Source of the DNA: CAYVVD01 sp964454975
GTDB taxonomy: Bacteria; Bacteroidota; Ignavibacteria; Kapaibacteriales; UBA2268
NCBI GenBank assembly: GCA_964454975.1
Contig: CAYVVD010000036.1
Location: 1-16,447 of the forward strand
Direction: 5' to 3'
Length of the DNA: 16,447 bases
The notes under the pieces were generated by a model that saw only the letters and a list, made by a program, of their open reading frames with translations, made no database searches and was not told the DNA's origin. The position numbers were made by a program, and so were the translations under genes. Positions 1 through 7,539 of the stretch are shown in pieces; position 1 is the first letter of the stretch, and every line of letters begins with the position of its first letter.

Positions 1-1
1 A

Positions 2-829
2 CAGAACTATTTCGCTTATTTTTTCGAACATCTCCCTCTGACCGGAATTGTAACTGACCCGGATGAGATCACTCTGACATTTAAGGAACATGACTGGGGA
101 AAAGAACTCTTTGCTCAAATAAATAATGCTATTGAAAATTTTGACAGAGCGAGATTAAAGGAAATTCGCCATCTTGACGAGCAAAACTGGAATGAGGAAT
201 GGGACAAGAAACAGTTGCCGGTAGAAGTAAATAAAAAACTTGTAATTTCTCCTGAAAAATATAAAGATGAATTTAAACATGAATATGTTATAGTCATTGA
301 TTCCAGGATGACTTTTGGAACAGGCATTCACCCTACAACCCGCCTTTGTTGCGATTTTCTTTTAGATTCAGGAAAAAAAGGACAGGCCTGGCTTGATATT
401 GGGTGCGGCACAGGTGTGCTGGCAATTCTTGCTGCTAAGTTAGGGGCAAATAATGTCGATGCTTTCGATAATCACGACTGGGCTGTCGAAAACACTATTT
501 CTAACGCAAAGAAGAATATGGTCGAGTCAAATATCAACACATCTCAATCTGACATCGGAAGTTATCCATATAAAACTTACGATGGAATCACAGCAAACTT
601 GTTTTCAGGTTTGCTGATTGAGAATTTTCCGGTGTTGTATAATTCACTTAAACCAGGCGGCCTTTTAATTTGTTCAGGTGTGATTTCTAATGAAGCTGAT
701 TTAATAAAAAGGCTTGCTATAGATGCAGGTTTTACTCTCAAAGGTATGACAATTGAACCTGATGATAGTGAAAACTCCTGGGTTGCATTCAAGTTTAAAA
801 AGGAGGGAAATGAATTACGCAGGAATTGA
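2..829 (+). CDS. prmA: Ribosomal protein L11 methyltransferase (PrmA), 5' end cut by window edge
   Basis: PrmA uses S-adenosylmethionine to methylate ribosomal protein L11 in the cytoplasm. The frame is open from base 2, so the start lies before the window; the 275 codons seen are nearly the full family length of about 270-300. Visible signatures are the family stretch DEQNWNEEW, the linker motif TFGTGIHPTTR (the usual form is AFGTGTHPTTR), the SAM-binding motif I DIGCGTGVLAI, and a motif IV-like NLFSGLL in place of the common NxLAxPL, followed by LKPGGLLICSG. A TTG codon at 215 could be called as a start, but it would remove the family N-terminal region, so it is not used. The stop overlaps the start of the next gene by 20 bases, which implies translational coupling. 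The altered linker and motif IV residues are lineage variation, not signs of decay. Confidence 0.93.
   Translation, partial: QNYFAYFFEHLPLTGIVTDPDEITLTFKEHDWGKELFAQINNAIENFDRARLKEIRHLDEQNWNEEWDKKQLPVEVNKKLVISPEKYKDEFKHEYVIVIDSRMTFGTGIHPTTRLCCDFLLDSGKKGQAWLDIGCGTGVLAILAAKLGANNVDAFDNHDWAVENTISNAKKNMVESNINTSQSDIGSYPYKTYDGITANLFSGLLIENFPVLYNSLKPGGLLICSGVISNEADLIKRLAIDAGFTLKGMTIEPDDSENSWVAFKFKKEGNELRRN
800..806 (+). promoter_or_regulatory. Ribosome binding site deciding the ppx start
   Basis: AAGGAGG lies inside the 3' end of prmA, only 3 bases before the ATG at 810. The spacing is tight. However, the protein from this ATG begins directly with the phosphate-binding strand MNYAGIDIGTNT, so the longer reading from 753 is not needed. 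Confidence 0.7.
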
Positions 830-1706
830 CATTGGGACAAATACAATACTGATGATTATTGCTAATTTTGATGGAAATAGAGTACTTACTGAAATAAATG
901 ATTATCACGGCATTGCAAGACTTGGAGAAGGATTAAGCCAAAGTGGCAGAATTTCAGATAATGCGATTAAGCGAGGACTGGATATACTTTCAGGGTATAA
1001 ATCTGAAATAGAAAATAATAAGGTTGCCAAGGTATATGCTTGTGCGACAAGCGCAATGCGGGACGGTAGCAATTCAACCGAAGTCAGGCAAATCTTCGAA
1101 AAAGCGCTGGGTTACAGGATCAATGTTATAAGCGGCAATGAAGAAGCTGAGTTAACCTATTCAGGGAGTATTACTGAAAACGGCCCGGCATCGCTGGTTG
1201 ATATCGGTGGCGGCAGCACCGAATTTATATCAGGAATTGATGGAAATATTAAAGTCCGGAAAAGCTTGGATATTGGTTCTGTAAGATTTACAGAGAAATT
1301 TTTTCACACCTCCCCTCCCTCTCCTGCAGAAGTAATTATTGCCAGGGAAGAAATTGACAGAGAACTTTGTTGCCTTAATAAAATTGATTTTGAAAAAGAC
1401 TTCTATGCTGTATCCGGGACACCGGTAACTATTACAAGGACTCACAGGAGAATAAATGGTCTGGATGAGGACTTCAAACAATGTATATTGTCAGCTGATG
1501 AGTTAAATAAAGTTCTTGAAAATTACCTCAAGTTAAGCGCGAATGAAATTGCAGATAAATTCGGCATTCATCCGCTACGTGCAGATGTAATTACAGCAGG
1601 TGCGTTAATCCTCCAAAGGATATTCGATTATTTTAATTTAGATAAAATCACCGTAAGCACGAAAGGATTGCGATATGGCGCTCTTTTGCGGGCAGCAAAA
1701 AAATAA
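810..1706 (+). CDS. ppx: Short Ppx/GppA-type exopolyphosphatase / guanosine pentaphosphate phosphatase
   Basis: This is a member of the ASKHA (actin-like) Ppx/GppA family, which hydrolyses polyphosphate ends and/or pppGpp in the cytoplasm. The protein is 298 residues, the two-domain short form; the E. coli enzymes are about 500 residues and carry an extra HD-like C-terminal region. Motifs in order: phosphate-1 loop GIDIGTNT (residues 5-12), ATSAMRDGSN (79-88), the ISGNEEAE segment with the glutamate pair at 111-112 that supplies the catalytic Glu in this family, phosphate-2 loop DIGGGSTEF (131-139), and VSGTPVT (201-207) near the nucleotide site. The ATG at 810 sits within prmA and is preceded by AAGGAGG. 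The two genes are probably cotranscribed, though their functions are not obviously linked. Substrate choice between polyphosphate and pppGpp cannot be read from sequence. Confidence 0.92.
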   Translation: MNYAGIDIGTNTILMIIANFDGNRVLTEINDYHGIARLGEGLSQSGRISDNAIKRGLDILSGYKSEIENNKVAKVYACATSAMRDGSNSTEVRQIFEKALGYRINVISGNEEAELTYSGSITENGPASLVDIGGGSTEFISGIDGNIKVRKSLDIGSVRFTEKFFHTSPPSPAEVIIAREEIDRELCCLNKIDFEKDFYAVSGTPVTITRTHRRINGLDEDFKQCILSADELNKVLENYLKLSANEIADKFGIHPLRADVITAGALILQRIFDYFNLDKITVSTKGLRYGALLRAAKK

Positions 1707-1758
1707 TTGGTAAGAAGGTCAATCAGGCTTAATTTTGCAGATTGTATTATAGAATAAA

Positions 1759-1767
1759 AAGGAAAGG
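1759..1767 (+). promoter_or_regulatory. Ribosome binding site of the lipoprotein gene
   Basis: A purine run (AAGGAAAGG) lies six bases before the ATG at 1774 and supports this start over the internal ATG two codons later. Confidence 0.6.
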
Positions 1768-1773
1768 ATTACT

Positions 1774-2466
1774 ATGAAAATGGGATTAATTAGAAATTTG
1801 GCTTTTCTCCTCCTTGCAGGAATTATCCTCATTAGCTGTGGTGGTAAAAAAGAGTCTCCACTGCTTAAAGAAGAAATTACACATGAAAATCTTGATGAGC
1901 TGGCTCAGAAGATGCAGGACGATGAGAACCTGACAACAGAGGAAGTGAGCAATTTTATGACAGGGCTTCAAAGAATGAACAACGATTCAATCGTTGGCAG
2001 GACAGTCGGCGAAGTAATTGACAGAAACATTGAGTTTGTAAACAAAGCAACCCTTCAAAACGCCCTTGCAATTGCCAAAAGAAAAATGCTTGCCGTTAAC
2101 CATGGTTTCAACTTCCACGGCTTAATGAAAGATACCACAGCCGATGGCAAGTTAATGTTCAAGCTCAACTACACGGTTATCAATAAATCTGAAAAGATTT
2201 TAACCGGCATCAAGGGAAGAATTGAATACAGGAACAATGCAAACCAGATTGTTAAAGCTCATATAATTGAAGTAAATGATATGAATATCACCGGTAAATC
2301 ACAGCAATCATTAAGCTCACAGTTCCCATACAACTCCGAAAACAACAGGGACCAGATTGTATGGAACCAAGGCAAGGCATTAGCGCCGATATGGGTGCCG
2401 CAACAGCTAAACTTCTCCGACGGCTCGGTGGTAACAATACTTGATGAACAGCAACAACAAATGTAA
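1774..2466 (+). CDS. Putative lipoprotein of unknown function
   Basis: The protein has 230 residues. The N-terminus has positive charges, a hydrophobic core (residues about 9-20) and a lipobox ending LIS-C at Cys22, followed by GGKKES. This is a typical lipoprotein signal peptide; the Ser/Gly/Lys-rich start after Cys is compatible with export to the outer membrane. An acidic helical region (about 35-75) follows. From about residue 110 there is a beta-rich domain containing the segments LNYTVINKSEKIL and IKGRIEYRN, reminiscent of FxLYD-like or other immunoglobulin-like lipoprotein domains that carry an aliphatic, Asn/Ser-rich strand pattern. The C-terminus ends in a Gln-rich tail. Start choice is supported by AAGG(AAAGG) six bases upstream. 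It lies 67 bp after ppx and is closed by a strong terminator. I do not recognise a specific function. Confidence 0.8.
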   Translation: MKMGLIRNLAFLLLAGIILISCGGKKESPLLKEEITHENLDELAQKMQDDENLTTEEVSNFMTGLQRMNNDSIVGRTVGEVIDRNIEFVNKATLQNALAIAKRKMLAVNHGFNFHGLMKDTTADGKLMFKLNYTVINKSEKILTGIKGRIEYRNNANQIVKAHIIEVNDMNITGKSQQSLSSQFPYNSENNRDQIVWNQGKALAPIWVPQQLNFSDGSVVTILDEQQQQM

Positions 2467-2487
2467 GCTAATCTGAATATTATTAAT

Positions 2488-2518
2488 AAGCCCGTCTTTC
2501 CAACGGGCTTTTTTTTTC
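2488..2518 (+). terminator. Rho-independent terminator after the lipoprotein gene
   Basis: There is a perfect 8-bp stem, AAGCCCGT (2488-2495) pairing with ACGGGCTT (2503-2510), with a 7-base loop and an uninterrupted T run through 2517. It starts 21 bases after the stop codon at 2466. Confidence 0.93.
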
Positions 2519-2623
2519 ATATCTCATAGATGATTAATATATACGACAAACAGTTCCGGTCATTGATTCGAGCTTTAATTAAAACAAAACTATTTAACTT
2601 AGTTAATTCGACATAATTGTTAA

Positions 2624-2977
2624 ATGGGCAACAATATAGCAGAATTTCAAGTAGAAGTTTTCGACACCCTAAGTTCAGTAGAGATAGAAAAAACTTCCTG
2701 TTTATATTCATATCCACCCTATCCAATGCCGGCATAAAACACAGTCAGGTCATTTTTTTATTGGAATTCAAGCCTGGACATCGAAAAAAGCGATATTCAG
2801 GAAACAAATTTGTATGAAAAGAGAATAGCAGGCAAAGAAAATATTCATATCGAGCAAACGGCTCTATACAGCGGCTATCTTGTATGGAATTGTACAGGTG
2901 TTCCTTCAGGCGTTTACCTGATTTTTATAAAACACGGTACTGCCAGTAATGTAATCAAAGTGATTGTTGCAAAATAA
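2624..2977 (+). pseudogene. Decayed C-terminal fragment of a T9SS-exported protein (sorting domain)
   Basis: Reading from ATG 2624 in one frame gives about 117 codons interrupted by a single in-frame TAA at 2735-2737. The reading before the stop contains SYPPYPMPA and resumes with NTVRSFFYW. Together this matches the opening of a type IX secretion C-terminal domain (PNPxxN, then a beta strand). Further on, YEKRIAGK resembles the 'xxGkxv' turn. The end, VWNCTGVPSGVYLIFIK ... IKVIVAK then stop, is the classic W-(D/N)-G ... SGvYf ... K-x-vv-x-K finish of type A sorting domains. The rest of the protein (catalytic or repeat domains) is absent: the ATG is followed only by about 20 linker-like residues. 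I infer a gene remnant left after deletion plus a nonsense mutation. A sequencing error cannot explain the missing body of the protein. Confidence 0.7.
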
Positions 2978-3124
2978 TAGTCATTTAAAAAAATAAAGAT
3001 GATGATTAGTATGATTTAATATTCTCGATTGGGAGTTGAATTTCAATTAAGCATTCATACACATTTTCGTAAACATATTGAGCGCTTTTAGCTGTTAACT
3101 GCCATTCTGAATATTGAATCTCAT

Positions 3125-3153
3125 AAAGCCTTGTTTTCAACCAGGCCTTTTTT
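3125..3153 (+). terminator. Terminator-like hairpin downstream of the T9SS remnant
   Basis: AAAGCCT (3125-3131) can pair with AGG(C)CTTT (3143-3150), with one bulged C, and a T run continues to 3153. It resembles the terminator at 2488 in its spacing and loop, and may be the original terminator of the decayed exported-protein gene. The bulge lowers confidence. Confidence 0.45.
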
Positions 3154-3372
3154 CAATTTAGTAAACCCTTTACGGCCTACCTTCAAATCCATTTAACTAT
3201 CGAAGTATTTATTTTATTCGACATTACCGAATTAAATCAGAATATCAAAATCGCTTGAATCGTTGAAATTATCAGATGTAATTGAACAGGTTATATTAAA
3301 TTGGGCAACCCTGTGCCAGATAAACAAATTATTCCTAAAATTAAAGTAAATTATATCCATTCAGAAGACTAT

Positions 3373-6300
3373 TCAAAACTTTGTCCTGAACAAGGCATCG
3401 TTAACAATTTCTTCCTGCTCGCGCAGATGGTGTTTATATGAACCGGTTGACGTGGATGCGCTCGCCTTCCTGCCTACATATTTAAGCTTACTCTTGTCTC
3501 CTATTATATCCAGAAGTTCAGGAAACAGATAACTCCATGCTCCCATATTTTGCGGCTCTTCCTGCACCCACAAAATCTCTTTTGCATTACTGTACCTGTC
3601 AACCAATTCCATTATCGCTTTTTTATTCAGCGGATATAATTGTTCCAGCCTCGTAATAGCAACATCATTTTTTTCTTGTTTTAGCTTCTCAGAAAGTAGG
3701 TCATAATAAATTTTGCCGGAAGTAATGATAAGCCTATTTATTTCATTTGGATTTTGCGCACCTGAATCGTCAATCACATGCATAAAATTACCTTTTGCCA
3801 AATCACTAACTGATGATACAGCTTGAGGATGTCTCAACATACTTTTTGGAGTCATAATAATAAGGGGCATTTTATGTGCAAGCTTTACCTGTCGCCTTAG
3901 AGCATGGAAATACTGTGCAGGAGTTGTAAAATTTCCAACAATCATGTTTTCGTCGCCGCAAAGCTGGAGAAAGCGTTCAAGGCGTGCTGATGAATGCTCC
4001 GGTCCCTGGCCGTCATAGCCGTGAGGCAGCAGCATCACAAGATTGGATGTAACACCCCATTTTACTTCGGAACATGCAATAAATTGATCAATAATCCCCT
4101 GGCTGATATTTGCAAAATCACCAAATTGGGCTTCCCAGATTGTAAGGCTGTTTTTGGCAATTATGCTATATCCAAATTCAAAGCCAAGCACGGCCATTTC
4201 AGAAAGCGGGCTGTCAAATATGCGAAGTTTTGCCTGGTTCGGTGAAATATCATTCAGAGGAATATATACCTCCTCGGTCTGCATATCGGTGATTGACGCA
4301 TGGCGTTGGCTGAATGTCCCTCGGCGGCTGTCCTCGCCTGTGAAACGGATTTCGTTTCCGTCAAGCAAAATTGAACCAAACGCGAGAGCTTCTGCCATTG
4401 CCCAGTCAATATCAGGCTTCTTGCTTTCGAACATCCTCCTACGCTGTTTCAGTCCACCCAATACCTTTGGATTTATGTTCACCCAGTCCGGAACTGTTGT
4501 GATAGCATCAGTTATTTTCTCAATTGATTCAATAGGTACAGAAGTATTTATTGGGCTTATTGCCTGCCCCCATTTTTCCTTTTGGATAAACCTTTTGTTT
4601 TCTGAGTGACCCTTTCTTGCAGCAAAAGCATCATCGAGTGACTGTTTATATTCTTTCCTGATTTCGGCAGCACTATTAGGATCTAATACATTTTCTTTTG
4701 TGAGTTCTGATTCATACATTTCCCTCACAGGTATCATTGATTTGATTTTCTTATATAGCAACGGTTGTGTATAGCTCGGTTCATCAGCTTCATTATGGCC
4801 ATACTTCCTATATCCATAATGGTCAATTATTATATCCGAATGGAACTTTTGCCTGTATTGGAAAGCAAATTCGGCAGCCATATTCACAGCTTCAGGATTA
4901 TTTCCATTAACGTGGATTATTGGGCACTGAATCATCTTGGCTATGTCGGTAGCATAGACAGAAGAACGTGATGATTCGATTGTAGTAGTAAATCCAATTT
5001 GGTTGTTTATAATTATATGTATTGTTCCGCCGGTTTTATAACCTTCCAGCTCAGATAAATTAAGAGTTTCTGCAACTATCCCCTGCCCTGCAAAAGCAGC
5101 ATCGCCATGAATCAGTATTGGAAGCACTTTAGTATATGAGTAATCCTTAATTTCATTTTCAATTGCCCGCGCCATTCCTTCTATTACAGGATTTACTAGT
5201 TCAAGATGGCTTGGGTTAGGTGATAAAATAACTTTGAGCTTGCCACCCCTGTGTGATATGTAAACACCTTCATCTCCCAGGTGGTACTTTACGTCACCAG
5301 AACCTTGATAAAGGGTGGGATCAATGTCTCCGTCAAATTCATTAAAAACTACTTTCTTGGATTTACCGATATTGTTAACAAGAACGTTTAATCTGCCCCT
5401 GTGGGCCATTCCAATAACCATTGTGTCAAGGTTGTCATCAGCTCCGTTTTCGAAAATATGGTCAAGTAAAACAATGGCAGATTCGTTGCCTTCGAGGGAA
5501 AAACGTTTGTGACCAATATATTTTGTATGGAGAAAATCTTCGAATGTTTCGGCTTCGACAAGTTTCTTATATATTCTTATTTTCTCTTCACTTGAGTAAA
5601 CCATTTGATTCTTTTTCAGTTCAAGCTTAGTTTTAATCCACTCTTTCTTTTCCGGATCCTGAATATGCATGAATTCAATACCGATGGGTCCACAGTAGGT
5701 TTCGCGCATGAGTTCGATTATATCCCTGAGTGGAATATTGTTGTTTTCCCAGGAATCATCAGCGTGGAAAACCCTGTCCAAATCCCATATTGTAAAGTTG
5801 TAAAAAGCAGGGTCAAGTTCAGGATAATAATAGGACTGTAGCCCGAGAGGATTCACGGACGCAAGAAGGTGCCCCCTCACCCTGTATGCATTAATAAGAC
5901 GCATTACATGAGCGCCTTTCTCTGATATATCCTTATTATGGTCATAAAAACCACCTATACCTGCGTCAGGAGCATCGTGTTGCCATCTTACCGGCTCAAA
6001 CGGGATTTTAAGGCTTGCAAATATCTGGTCATAGAAATGTTGTTCGCCAATTAGCAATTTATGAATGTATGCAAGAAATTCTGCTGATTGTGCACCCTGA
6101 AGTATCCTGTGATCGTATGTACTAGTAACAGTTACAACTTTAGAAACTGCAAGGTTTGTAAGAGCTTCCGGCCTCACTGCCTGAAATTCAGGTGGATAGT
6201 CTATTGCGCCAACGGCCAAAATCAAACCTTGTCCGCTCATTAGGCGAGGACTTGATGCAGTAGTTCCTATCATTCCGGGGTTAGTGAGAGTTACAGTCGT

Positions 6301-6957
6301 GCCTTCGAGGTCGTCAAGCTTTATTTTGTTATTTCTTGTTTTGCTAATTAGCTCTTCGAACTTCTGTATAAACTCAGAAAAGTTTAGGTTCTGAGCATTT
6401 TTTACATTTGGAACAATCAACATTCTTGTTCCGTCTTTTTTTGTAACGTCAATTGCAAGACCGACATTTATTGAGTTTCGCCTAATACGGTGGGGCTTAC
6501 CATCAACTCTTGCGTATGCATCATTCATGTGAGGATGCTTAGCAAGCGCTTTAACAAGGGCCCAAAGCAAGATATTTGTAAAAGACACTTTAGGTCTTTT
6601 CAGCTTTAAGAGGTATTTATTTATCACTCTCCTGTTCTCGTCGAGAGCTTTAACAGGAATAACTCTTACTGAGGATGCAGAGGGAACTTCGATACTGTCT
6701 TCCATGTTTTCAGCAATCTTCGATAGTATCGGCGAGAGGGGTATCAGTTCTTCGTATGACTCCAGGTTCAAATTTCTATTATCTTTTTGATAATTTCCTG
6801 TATTGGCACTTCCATTAGTTTTTTTTTGTTCAAGGGGGAAAACAGAAGACCCGTGAACTTTATCAAAATAGAGACGCCATTCTTTACTTACAGATTCAGG
6901 ATCGCGCAAGTACTGGAAATACAACTCATCTTCAAAAGCTTTATTCGGGCTAAGCAT
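3373..6957 (-). CDS. kgd: Fused 2-oxoglutarate dehydrogenase: E2o-like acyltransferase plus E1o (Kgd/OdhA type)
   Basis: This is a TCA-cycle enzyme that decarboxylates 2-oxoglutarate with thiamine diphosphate. From the ATG at 6957 it has 1194 residues. Layout: an E1o N-terminal helix (FQYLRDPESVSKEWR, about 15-29), a low-complexity linker, a lipoyl-less E2 catalytic domain (about 90-310) with LTNPGMIGTTASSPRLMSG and TYDHRILQGA, then full E1o (about 350-1194). E1o motifs are GHKRFSLEGNE, GMAHRGRLNVL, HGDAAFAGQG with the downstream NNQIGFTT (thiamine diphosphate/Mg site), GEDSRRGTFSQRHA and LPHGYDGQGPEHSSAR. The usual E2 HxxxD motif reads HRILQ, so Asp is Gln, as I recall for the actinobacterial fusion. 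No lipoyl domain is present. A TTG at 6990, right after an in-frame stop and with AAAAGG upstream, is an alternative start. The gene follows ptsN after 107 bp. Confidence 0.95.
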   Translation of the reverse strand: MLSPNKAFEDELYFQYLRDPESVSKEWRLYFDKVHGSSVFPLEQKKTNGSANTGNYQKDNRNLNLESYEELIPLSPILSKIAENMEDSIEVPSASSVRVIPVKALDENRRVINKYLLKLKRPKVSFTNILLWALVKALAKHPHMNDAYARVDGKPHRIRRNSINVGLAIDVTKKDGTRMLIVPNVKNAQNLNFSEFIQKFEELISKTRNNKIKLDDLEGTTVTLTNPGMIGTTASSPRLMSGQGLILAVGAIDYPPEFQAVRPEALTNLAVSKVVTVTSTYDHRILQGAQSAEFLAYIHKLLIGEQHFYDQIFASLKIPFEPVRWQHDAPDAGIGGFYDHNKDISEKGAHVMRLINAYRVRGHLLASVNPLGLQSYYYPELDPAFYNFTIWDLDRVFHADDSWENNNIPLRDIIELMRETYCGPIGIEFMHIQDPEKKEWIKTKLELKKNQMVYSSEEKIRIYKKLVEAETFEDFLHTKYIGHKRFSLEGNESAIVLLDHIFENGADDNLDTMVIGMAHRGRLNVLVNNIGKSKKVVFNEFDGDIDPTLYQGSGDVKYHLGDEGVYISHRGGKLKVILSPNPSHLELVNPVIEGMARAIENEIKDYSYTKVLPILIHGDAAFAGQGIVAETLNLSELEGYKTGGTIHIIINNQIGFTTTIESSRSSVYATDIAKMIQCPIIHVNGNNPEAVNMAAEFAFQYRQKFHSDIIIDHYGYRKYGHNEADEPSYTQPLLYKKIKSMIPVREMYESELTKENVLDPNSAAEIRKEYKQSLDDAFAARKGHSENKRFIQKEKWGQAISPINTSVPIESIEKITDAITTVPDWVNINPKVLGGLKQRRRMFESKKPDIDWAMAEALAFGSILLDGNEIRFTGEDSRRGTFSQRHASITDMQTEEVYIPLNDISPNQAKLRIFDSPLSEMAVLGFEFGYSIIAKNSLTIWEAQFGDFANISQGIIDQFIACSEVKWGVTSNLVMLLPHGYDGQGPEHSSARLERFLQLCGDENMIVGNFTTPAQYFHALRRQVKLAHKMPLIIMTPKSMLRHPQAVSSVSDLAKGNFMHVIDDSGAQNPNEINRLIITSGKIYYDLLSEKLKQEKNDVAITRLEQLYPLNKKAIMELVDRYSNAKEILWVQEEPQNMGAWSYLFPELLDIIGDKSKLKYVGRKASASTSTGSYKHHLREQEEIVNDALFRTKF

Positions 6958-7064
6958 ATCAGGCTCTGGGAAAATAAAAAAACGGGGCAATTACTATGCC
7001 TTTTTCATGGGTTGAAAACGTATCTGGAAATTAGTGATTGTAACTACAGAAATAAATTAACGGA
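6958..7064 (-). other. Leader between ptsN and the oxoglutarate dehydrogenase gene
   Basis: There are 107 bases with no hairpin followed by a T run, so read-through from ptsN is possible. An AAAAGG purine run at about 6999-7004 sits 8 bases before the alternative TTG start at 6990. No convincing Shine-Dalgarno precedes the ATG at 6957. No promoter was identified with confidence. Confidence 0.4.
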
Positions 7065-7526
7065 TTAATACTTCTCTTCAGAATCCCTGATTAATTCTAA
7101 AATATCATCAGTTTTTTCTGCTGATTTTAATTCCTGCAAAACGGATGAATCATTTAAAATTCTTGAGATTTTGCTAAGAAGCCGCAGGTGCATACCTACA
7201 TTATTCTCCTTCCCTAACAACATAAATACAATTTCTACCGGTTTGTCATCTAATGCCTCGTAATCAAGCGCTTCGGAAAGTACAGCAAAAACACCAATTG
7301 AATCGGTAACAGCATTAGTTTTTGCATGGGGAAGCGCAATACCATTCCCCACGCCTGTTGACATAATCTTCTCGCGTTCAAATATTTGACGAATTGCCTC
7401 ATCCTCATCAGTTATTTTTCCGGACTTTGATGCAAATTTAACAAGATTAACAAGGAGGTCTTTTTTATCCCTTGCTTTTAGCCCGATAATAATAGTTTCT
7501 TTCCCAATTATTTCGCTGATTTTCAT
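7065..7526 (-). CDS. ptsN: PTS EIIA (Ntr/fructose type) regulatory phosphocarrier
   Basis: The protein has 153 residues, the typical length of a stand-alone EIIA(Ntr)-like domain. In the cytoplasm this family accepts phosphate from an HPr/NPr protein and usually signals rather than transporting sugar. Landmarks are REKIMSTGVGNGIALPHAKT, with the phosphorylated histidine at residue 67 in the LPH motif, then a beta-strand/helix pattern with VEIVFMLLGKE and the helix LRLLSKISRIL. The longest open frame begins at 7622, but that would overlap the upstream gene by 83 bases. The ATG at 7526 places the family N-terminus MKISEIIGKET correctly, 13 bases after the upstream stop, so I use it. No Shine-Dalgarno is clear, which fits translational coupling. 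No HPr, EI or membrane permease gene is in the window. It may respond to energy or nitrogen state; its target is unknown. Confidence 0.9.
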   Translation of the reverse strand: MKISEIIGKETIIIGLKARDKKDLLVNLVKFASKSGKITDEDEAIRQIFEREKIMSTGVGNGIALPHAKTNAVTDSIGVFAVLSEALDYEALDDKPVEIVFMLLGKENNVGMHLRLLSKISRILNDSSVLQELKSAEKTDDILELIRDSEEKY

Positions 7527-7539
7527 GTATATACCGAAT

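Larger units (their letters stand above)
2519..3372. other. Gene-poor stretch between two convergent blocks
   Basis: No intact gene is visible between the lipoprotein terminator and the stop of the oxoglutarate dehydrogenase gene. The stretch contains the T9SS sorting-domain remnant (2624-2977), a bulged terminator hairpin (3125-3153) and an unassigned 48-codon open stretch on the - strand (3152-3006). The remainder (2519-2623 and 3154-3372) is AT-rich with no structure I can support. Confidence 0.6.

Noticed and set aside
753..809. Longer start of the Ppx protein
   Set aside because: It would begin inside prmA with residues that are not conserved. AAGGAGG and the Rossmann-like strand favour 810.
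4154..4609. 151-codon open frame on the + strand
   Set aside because: It lies entirely inside the oxoglutarate dehydrogenase gene on the other strand, which has strong family motifs throughout. No ribosome binding site or recognisable domain.
6957..6990. TTG at 6990 as the true start of the oxoglutarate dehydrogenase
   Set aside because: It adds 11 residues (PRFFIFPEPD) with no family match. The ATG at 6957 opens with the expected N-terminal helix. Because AAAAGG precedes the TTG, this remains open and is noted in the gene entry.
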